In this document: positions 7,613-12,403 of the stretch, piece after piece | Numbering within the stretch: position 1 is the stretch's first letter | How the letters are laid out: every line of letters begins with the position of its first letter | Source: Lachnoclostridium sp. UBA933 | GTDB lineage: Bacteria; Bacillota; Clostridia; Lachnospirales; Lachnospiraceae | Direction of reading: 5' to 3' | Assembly: GCA_002293545.1 (NCBI GenBank) | Contig: DBDL01000073.1 | Span: 6,169 to 20,483, forward strand | DNA length: 14,315 nucleotides | Program-made: the position numbers and the translations under genes | The notes under the pieces: generated by a model | Databases searched by the model: none | What the model was told of the DNA's origin: nothing | What the model saw: only the letters and a program-made list of their open reading frames with translations

Positions 7613-7639
7613 TTAGCACTCGTTCGAGTTGAGTGCTGA
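7613..7639 (-). promoter_or_regulatory. CIRCE element (HrcA operator) upstream of htpG
   Basis: TTAGCACTC (7613-7621), a 9-nt spacer, then GAGTGCTGA (7631-7639). The CIRCE consensus is TTAGCACTC-N9-GAGTGCTAA, so 17 of 18 arm positions match. HrcA represses class I heat-shock genes such as groESL and dnaK through this site. It is orientation-symmetric; its position next to the htpG promoter assigns it to htpG. It begins only 12 bp after the stop of the small upstream gene. Confidence 0.95.
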
Positions 7640-7651
7640 CAGTCCTTTTTT

Positions 7652-8122
7652 CTAAACCTTTTCTTTATCCTGAATGAATACCTTTTCTTTAGTCAACCAC
7701 TCCGCACACCGCTCATCCCACATCGCCTCCGCTTCTTTATTCAGGCTGAACTCCGCAGCCTGATATGCGGAAATCAAATTCAGTTCCCCATTTATGTACT
7801 GCACCCGCAAGACACCCTTGTCACCATTCCCCATCCATTTTATAAAATTAATGACCAGCGCAGACGGCGTTTTTTTCCCTTTTACCAAATCATAAACAAT
7901 CGGGCGGACTTGTTTCCACGAAACAAACCCGTTCTTTTTTTGTTTCTCTTCATCACCATCCCCCTCATTCTCTTCCATCCAGTCTTTATGCAGGGAGCCG
8001 TTGATTTTTGTTGTGATAAAGGTACGGATTTCTGCATCCATAACAAAAAAATCGTCAAACGTATCCGCAGACAACAATACTGACATAAATTCTTTTACCG
8101 ATTCGATTTTAACTGATTTCAT
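7652..8122 (-). CDS. Small conserved protein of unknown function (DUF5721-like)
   Basis: About 156 residues, acidic, soluble, no signal peptide or membrane segment. The opening MKSVKIESVKEFMSVLL, then TFDDFFVMDAEIRTFITT, and SWKQVRPIVYDLVKGKKTP match my memory of a small Lachnospiraceae-enriched family (DUF5721); the number is from recall and unverified. Start: ATG at 8120-8122 with AGAGGAC (8126-8132) just upstream is preferred over an in-frame ATG at 8138-8140, which lacks a ribosome binding site and lies before the conserved start. A Glu/Asp/Lys-rich loop (EENEGDGDEEKQKK) splits the protein at about residues 50-63. It lies upstream of htpG on the same strand, with the CIRCE element after its stop and no clear terminator between. 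No function can be given. Confidence 0.75.
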   Translation of the reverse strand: MKSVKIESVKEFMSVLLSADTFDDFFVMDAEIRTFITTKINGSLHKDWMEENEGDGDEEKQKKNGFVSWKQVRPIVYDLVKGKKTPSALVINFIKWMGNGDKGVLRVQYINGELNLISAYQAAEFSLNKEAEAMWDERCAEWLTKEKVFIQDKEKV

Positions 8123-8241
8123 TTTGTCCTCTTCATTCATGCTTGTACGAAATTTCTTTTTTGCAATGGGTTTTTCAGCCGCCCGCTTTTTCTATGTATA
8201 GCTCTTTTCATTCATGCTCATACTAACAATGTCTATGATAA

Positions 8242-8262
8242 TCGGATTTCAAAGAAATCCGA
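8242..8262 (+). promoter_or_regulatory. 21-bp dyad in the leader of the small Cys protein gene
   Basis: TCGGATTTC (8242-8250) and GAAATCCGA (8254-8262) are perfect 9-bp arms around AAA. The dyad immediately follows a TATGAT-like -10 (8234-8239; a weak TTCATG stands at -35, 8211-8216) and ends 1 nt before the ribosome binding site AAAGGAG (8264-8270). It could be an operator over the transcription start or an RNA hairpin close to the translation start. Confidence 0.5.
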
Positions 8263-8278
8263 GAAAGGAGATGTTATC

Positions 8279-8470
8279 GTGTCAACAGAACAAACTTATA
8301 AAAATGTTGCGGAACATTGCAGTGCTTATCATGCAAAAGAATCCTATTATTCCTCTCAGAATAAATCCGGTGATTCTGATGTTTCCTGTACCACCTGCAA
8401 ACATTTTGTAAATGATAACCATTGTGAGCTGGATCTCCTGGATCCTATCGTTGAGAACCACAATTTCTAA
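8279..8470 (+). CDS. Small cysteine-containing protein, possible zinc knuckle, unknown function
   Basis: 63 residues from a GTG start with AAAGGAG at 8264-8270, 8 nt upstream. The C-terminal half has the pattern C37-x2-C40-x-H42 ... H48-C49, in VSCTTCKHFVNDNHCELDLL, then DPIVENHNF. Four such ligands could bind Zn or an Fe centre. The N-terminal 35 residues are polar with one Cys (14) and no signal peptide. I do not recognise the family with confidence; a C-x2-C-x8-C pattern with ELDLLDP recalls short clostridial proteins without a role. The gene stands alone on the + strand, divergent from the DUF5721-like gene and convergent with the GlgX-like gene, and is bracketed by dyads at 8242-8262 and 8474-8495. 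The minus-strand reading frame over the same bases lacks a ribosome binding site and is rejected. Confidence 0.7.
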   Translation: MSTEQTYKNVAEHCSAYHAKESYYSSQNKSGDSDVSCTTCKHFVNDNHCELDLLDPIVENHNF

Positions 8471-8473
8471 GTT

Positions 8474-8495
8474 CTGCACAGGATATCCTGTGCAG
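8474..8495. repeat. Perfect 22-bp palindrome
   Basis: CTGCACAGGAT is followed without spacer by its exact reverse complement. It starts 4 nt after the stop of the small Cys gene and 44 bp beyond the stop of the convergent GlgX-like gene. There is no U-tract on either side, so it is not a canonical terminator. It could act as a cruciform/protein site or a 3' stabilising hairpin between convergent genes. Confidence 0.6.
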
Positions 8496-8510
8496 GTTAC
8501 CCCCATACGA

Positions 8511-8529
8511 ATGCTGAGCGTTTCAGCAT
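8511..8529. repeat. Perfect 7-bp inverted repeat, small hairpin
   Basis: ATGCTGA (8511-8517) and TCAGCAT (8523-8529) enclose GCGTT. It lies between the 22-bp palindrome and the GlgX-like stop. On the minus strand it would be the first hairpin after that stop, but no U-tract follows, so terminator function is uncertain. Confidence 0.45.
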
Positions 8530-8534
8530 CGGAC

Positions 8535-8584
8535 AGACTCATGAACCATCATGTGAGCGAAACATGGCAATGCTTCGTGAGTCT
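8535..8584. repeat. Imperfect inverted repeat overlapping the GlgX-like stop codon
   Basis: AGACTCATGAA (8535-8545) pairs with TTCGTGAGTCT (8574-8584) over 11 positions, one a G-U wobble. An inner CATGT/ACATG stem (8550-8554, 8562-8566) closes a 7-nt loop. Most of it is inside the coding end of the GlgX-like gene, so codons constrain it. It may be part of a bidirectional end-of-transcript structure. Confidence 0.4.
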
Positions 8585-10335
8585 AATACATATTTCCCGC
8601 GGCTGACAGCCTGCCCCGGATTTTTTCCGGATGTGGTAAACAACACTTCCCATTCTCCTTTTATACTGATTTTCGGAAGATAAAAGGTATGCTCCTCCCA
8701 ATGCATGTTAAATACAATATAAATGGAGTCGCAGCTGTCCCCCGGCAAATAGCCTCCGTAAAATAAAATTCCCAGTTCCCTGCTGTAGTTTACAAAGTTT
8801 GATATCCACGGCTCGATGCCGTGACAGGATATATCCGGTATCCCCAATCCCTTATAGTCCGTTCCCTGGAACTGCTCCATCCGGTAAATCGGATGTGTCT
8901 TGCGAAATCTTATCAGCATCCTTGTAAAATCAAACAGCTCCGTATTTTTTTCGAGCAGCGTCCAATTGAGCCATGTGATATAATTATCCTGACAATACGC
9001 ATTATTATTCCCGTTCTGACTGTTTCCAAATTCGTCGCCTGCCAGAATCATCGGCGTACCCAAACTGAGCAGCAGCATGGATAGGGCATTTTTCACCTGC
9101 TTCTTTCTCATTTCCTGAACCTTCTTCCGGCGGCTTGTCCCTTCCTGCCCGCAATTCCAACTGTAATTGTATTCGGTCCCGTCCTCGTTTCTTTCGCCGT
9201 TATCTTTATTATGCTTGATATCATACGAAACCAGGTCCCGCAGCGTAAAACCGTTTTTCTGTGTAATATAATTGATGACCGACGCTTCTTCTCCTTTATT
9301 TTTGAACCGCTGGTAAAAACTATAAACCCGGCGTTCGTCGCTTTTCAAAAAGCATCTCGCATTGATTAAAAATTCATCATTAAATGAAGCAAAACGCTGT
9401 TTTTTGTCTGACGCATCAATCTCTCCCCAGGTCACCCCCAACAGCTTACTGTTGTTCAGAATCGGATCATGAATAATCAAATCCTTGGAAACGATATCCT
9501 GATTGATCAGAAAACCGTCGATATGGAATTCAATCACATAATATCTCAGACACTTTATAATAAAATCAGGTGTTTTTCCTTCAAAATGCATATCTAAAAA
9601 CACCTGGAACCCATTTTGATGAAGCGTTTTGATCATCTGTCTGAACTCATGCACCGGCGACCGCTCCCCCGTTCCATAGGACGCTTTCGGCGCAAAATAA
9701 AACGAGTCGCTTGTATAGCCCCAATAATTTACCTTTTTACCCGCATCGGACAAATATTCATTAAAATCATAGATCGGCAAAAATAAAAGGGTATTGACAC
9801 CAAGACGCTTTAAATATTTGATTTTTTCCGTTACCCCAAGAAAAGTACCCGGTGCCTCCACACCGGAGCTTTGGTGTTTTGTAAACCCTCTTACATGACA
9901 TTGATAAAAAATACTGTCCCGGAACGGAAGGTTCTTTCTTTTCTCCCCCGACCAATCAAACCGTTCAAAATCAAATATTGAATGGTTCCGGCGGCTCCCG
10001 CTCCTTTTCCCGAATTTATCCCTGCCCGAAACACGTTTTGCATACGGGTCCGCAATTTCTTTTTTGTCCGCTTCAAAAACATAATCCCAGCCGTTCAAAT
10101 ACTCTGTGATTTGTTCCCCTGTCAAAGATACGGAAAAAATATTATGAATCCCGTGTTTTTTCATCGAAAACATCGGAATATCCATTGTTTTTTCACCTTT
10201 TTTCAGGATTTTCAATCTGCATCTTTTTGCGTTTTCGGTTACTACGGCAATGTGTATGGCATTCCCGTCCTGTTCCGCCGTAACACCAAGCGGAAGCGGG
10301 CGGCCTCTATTCACTTTGTACGATATTTGATTCAT
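8539..10335 (-). CDS. GlgX/isoamylase-like GH13 protein lacking catalytic residues (probable pseudoenzyme)
   Basis: 598 residues, cytosolic; GlgX debranching enzymes are usually about 650-710. An N-terminal CBM48-type domain (about 8-100) has GRPLPLGVTAEQDGN and ends ADPYAKRV. The GH13 barrel (about 138-480) keeps NYWGYTSDSFYFAPKASYG (203-221), GFTLRDLVSY (362-371) and the debranching hallmark AGDEFGNSQNGNNNAYCQDN (432-451). A beta domain ends the protein. The catalytic set is lost: region I reads LDMHFEG where the family has a D-x3-NH segment; region II reads HIDGFLINQD, so Arg is Leu276 and the nucleophile Asp is Asn278; region III reads LLGVTWG, acid Glu to Val301; region IV reads TQKNGF, His-Asp to Lys360-Asn361. 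The loop between regions I and II is deleted. Hydrolysis is not expected; glycan binding or regulation is inferred. GAGGAGA (10345-10351) precedes the ATG. Confidence 0.85.
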   Translation of the reverse strand: MNQISYKVNRGRPLPLGVTAEQDGNAIHIAVVTENAKRCRLKILKKGEKTMDIPMFSMKKHGIHNIFSVSLTGEQITEYLNGWDYVFEADKKEIADPYAKRVSGRDKFGKRSGSRRNHSIFDFERFDWSGEKRKNLPFRDSIFYQCHVRGFTKHQSSGVEAPGTFLGVTEKIKYLKRLGVNTLLFLPIYDFNEYLSDAGKKVNYWGYTSDSFYFAPKASYGTGERSPVHEFRQMIKTLHQNGFQVFLDMHFEGKTPDFIIKCLRYYVIEFHIDGFLINQDIVSKDLIIHDPILNNSKLLGVTWGEIDASDKKQRFASFNDEFLINARCFLKSDERRVYSFYQRFKNKGEEASVINYITQKNGFTLRDLVSYDIKHNKDNGERNEDGTEYNYSWNCGQEGTSRRKKVQEMRKKQVKNALSMLLLSLGTPMILAGDEFGNSQNGNNNAYCQDNYITWLNWTLLEKNTELFDFTRMLIRFRKTHPIYRMEQFQGTDYKGLGIPDISCHGIEPWISNFVNYSRELGILFYGGYLPGDSCDSIYIVFNMHWEEHTFYLPKISIKGEWEVLFTTSGKNPGQAVSRGKYVLDSRSIAMFRSHDGS

Positions 10336-10438
10336 TTTATGACTTCTCCTCGGCAGCGTTGTTTATATATTCAGGTGAATACGATTCTTCCTAAGAAAAC
10401 CTGCAAAACAGGACAAAGATTTAAAAAGGAATAGTCTT

Positions 10439-10467
10439 ATTATAACTAACATTAACTTTTTCGACAA
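10439..10467 (-). promoter_or_regulatory. Promoter of the GlgX-like gene
   Basis: On the minus strand TTGTCG (10467-10462) and a perfect TATAAT (10444-10439) are separated by 17 bp. Predicted start near 10432, leader about 95 nt. It lies back to back with the ABC-F promoter, the two -35 boxes about 18 bp apart. Confidence 0.65.
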
Positions 10468-10485
10468 TAATTATTTAGAAAAACC

Positions 10486-10513
10486 TTGCAAAATAAATAT
10501 TTTTCGGTAAAAT
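10486..10513 (+). promoter_or_regulatory. Promoter of the ABC-F gene
   Basis: TTGCAA (10486-10491) and TAAAAT (10508-10513) are spaced by 16 bp. The predicted start near 10520 gives a leader of about 70 nt before the ATG at 10589. Confidence 0.6.
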
Positions 10514-10557
10514 AATACGTGTATGACAACGATTATACAAAGAAACAATTGTACTAT

Positions 10558-10572
10558 GCGCCGAATCGGCGC
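10558..10572 (+). promoter_or_regulatory. GC-rich leader hairpin before the ABC-F start
   Basis: GCGCCGA and TCGGCGC are perfect 7-bp arms around a single A, in an otherwise AT-rich leader. It ends directly before AAGGAATGGGGAG, the ribosome binding region. In RNA the loop would open to at least 3 nt, leaving about 6 pairs. It could influence translation or stability; no competing pairing partner or leader peptide is evident. Confidence 0.5.
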
Positions 10573-10588
10573 AAGGAATGGGGAGAAA

Positions 10589-12199
10589 ATGATACAAGTA
10601 AGTAATTTGACATTACGTTTCGGCAAGAAAGCATTATTTGAAGAAGTAAACTTAAAATTCACAGAAGGAAACTGCTACGGTATTATCGGGGCAAACGGCG
10701 CCGGTAAATCTACCTTTTTAAAAATTCTGTCCGGCGAACTGGAATCCACGGCAGGCGACGTTATTTTGACGCCAGGCGAACGTATTTCGGTATTGGAACA
10801 AGACCATTTTAAATACGACGATAATACGGTCCTTGATACGGTCATGATGGGGAATGCCCGTCTATATGAGATTATGAAGGAAAAAAACTTGATTTATGCC
10901 AAAGAAGATTTTTCTGATGCAGACGGCATCCGGGCAAGTGAACTGGAAACGGAATTTGCGGCAATGAACGGCTGGGAAGCCGAATCCGATGCCGCCTCTT
11001 TGCTCAACGGACTCAGTATTGAACTCGATATGCATACCAAAAAAATGAGCGAGCTTTCCGGCAGTGAAAAGGTAAAAGTCCTGCTTGCCCGTGCATTATT
11101 CGGAAATCCCGATATCTTATTGCTTGACGAGCCGACCAACCATCTGGACCTCGACGCCATCCGCTGGCTGAAGGAATTTTTAATCAATTTTAATAATACG
11201 GTCATTGTTGTATCGCACGATCGTTATTTTCTGAATAAGGTCTGCACACAAACTGTCGATATTGATTATGCCAAAATGCAGCTCTATGCCGGAAACTATG
11301 ACTTTTGGTATGAATCCAGCCAATTGATGATCCGGCAGATGAAAGAGGCAAACAAGAAAAAAGAAGATAAGATAAAGGAATTACAGGAATTTATCCAGCG
11401 TTTCAGCGCCAATGCTTCCAAATCCAAACAGGCGACCTCCAGAAAACGGGCACTGGAAAAAATCGAGCTGGATAACCTGCGTCCTTCCAGCCGGAAATAT
11501 CCTTATGTTGATTTTAAGCCGGACCGGGAAATCGGCAACGAGGTATTGACCGTGACCAATCTAAGCAAGACCATTGACGGCGTAAAGGTACTGGATAAGG
11601 TATCGTTTATCGCGGGGCGGGAAGATAAAATTGCTTTTGTCGGTTCTTTCCCGATTGCCGCCACAACGTTATTTCAAATGACAACCGGGGAAATGGAGCC
11701 GGATGAAGGGGACTACAAATGGGGTGTTACGGTTTCTCATTCCTATTTCCCGAAAGACAATACAAAGGATTTTGATTGTTCCGATACGATTGTTGACTGG
11801 CTCATGCCGTATTCCCCTGAAAAGGACCCCACTTATGTAAGGGGATTTTTGGGTCGTATGCTGTTTTCCGGCGACGATGGCTTAAAACGCGTCAATGTGC
11901 TCTCCGGAGGGGAAAAAGTCCGCGTCATGTTGAGTAAAATGATGATGCTCGGTTCCAATGCTTTGATTTTGGACGAACCGACAAACCATCTGGATATGGA
12001 ATCAATTACTTCTGTCAATAACGGTATGATAAAATGTCCGGGAGTTGTATTTTTCACCTCACAGGATCATCAGTTTATTCAAACGATTGCCAATCGTATT
12101 ATTGAATTTACACCAAACGGTATGATTGATAAAATCACTTCTTACGACGATTATCTTGATAATGATGAGATGGCAAGAAAACGGCAGGCTCTCTCTTAA
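10589..12199 (+). CDS. ABC-F family ribosome-associated ATPase (YkpA/YbiT-like)
   Basis: Cytosolic protein with two ATPase domains and no membrane part; ABC-F proteins act at the ribosomal E site, easing stalled translation or protecting from antibiotics. 536 residues from ATG 10589 (GGGGAG at 10580-10585, AAGGA at 10573-10577); in-frame ATGs at 10523 and 10556 lie before the family start MIQVSNLTLRF and in the leader. NBD1: Walker A GANGAGKS (34-41), signature LSGSE (156-160), LLLDEPTNHLD (177-187), SHDRYF (209-214). A charged linker (about 243-300) is the tRNA-interacting arm. NBD2: Walker A position GSFPIAAT (352-359) without Lys, signature LSGGE (438-442), LILDEPTNHLD (459-469), SQDH (491-494) where SHD is usual. 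Sites built from NBD1 Walker A and NBD2 signature are intact, the other is degenerate. Resistance function is not shown; YkpA-type members are often housekeeping. Confidence 0.88.
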   Translation: MIQVSNLTLRFGKKALFEEVNLKFTEGNCYGIIGANGAGKSTFLKILSGELESTAGDVILTPGERISVLEQDHFKYDDNTVLDTVMMGNARLYEIMKEKNLIYAKEDFSDADGIRASELETEFAAMNGWEAESDAASLLNGLSIELDMHTKKMSELSGSEKVKVLLARALFGNPDILLLDEPTNHLDLDAIRWLKEFLINFNNTVIVVSHDRYFLNKVCTQTVDIDYAKMQLYAGNYDFWYESSQLMIRQMKEANKKKEDKIKELQEFIQRFSANASKSKQATSRKRALEKIELDNLRPSSRKYPYVDFKPDREIGNEVLTVTNLSKTIDGVKVLDKVSFIAGREDKIAFVGSFPIAATTLFQMTTGEMEPDEGDYKWGVTVSHSYFPKDNTKDFDCSDTIVDWLMPYSPEKDPTYVRGFLGRMLFSGDDGLKRVNVLSGGEKVRVMLSKMMMLGSNALILDEPTNHLDMESITSVNNGMIKCPGVVFFTSQDHQFIQTIANRIIEFTPNGMIDKITSYDDYLDNDEMARKRQALS

Positions 12200-12217
12200 T
12201 TTTTCATTTGGGACAGA

Positions 12218-12264
12218 GAATTTCCTGCACAGTACATACTATATACAACGCAGGAATTCTTTGT
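12218..12264 (+). terminator. First candidate terminator after the ABC-F gene
   Basis: GAATT-T-CCTGC (12218-12228) pairs with GCAGGAATTC (12250-12259) over 10 bp with one bulged T, around a 21-nt loop, then TTTGT. It begins 19 nt after the stop. The large loop and short U-tract make it weaker than the one that follows. Confidence 0.45.
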
Positions 12265-12318
12265 ATTCCGATACGGTATAGCAGGATTCAGTGTACAAGC
12301 ATATCCTTCATAAACCAA

Positions 12319-12367
12319 GGTTCCCCTGTATTCTGCCTCCCGGCAAATACAGGGGAACCGGTTTTTT
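12319..12367 (+). terminator. Strong Rho-independent terminator, convergent intergenic region
   Basis: GGTTCCCCTGTATT (12319-12332) pairs perfectly with 12346-12359 (14 bp, 13-nt loop), followed by GGTTTTTT. It ends + strand transcription from the ABC-F gene. On the minus strand the sequence after the stem (TTGGTTTATG) is moderately T-rich, so it may also serve the convergent surface-protein gene that stops at 12404. Confidence 0.92.
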
Positions 12368-12403
12368 CAGAATGGCTTGCAGACGGCACTCCGTTTTCTG
12401 AAA

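Noticed and set aside
8282..8542. 86-codon minus-strand frame over the small Cys protein gene
   Set aside because: No ribosome binding site at its start, it spans palindromes, and the + strand frame has a good ribosome binding site and zinc-knuckle-like cysteines.
9982..10434. 150-codon + strand frame opposite the GlgX-like N terminus
   Set aside because: Antisense to the CBM48-like domain and crossing the divergent promoter region; composition looks like a shadow.
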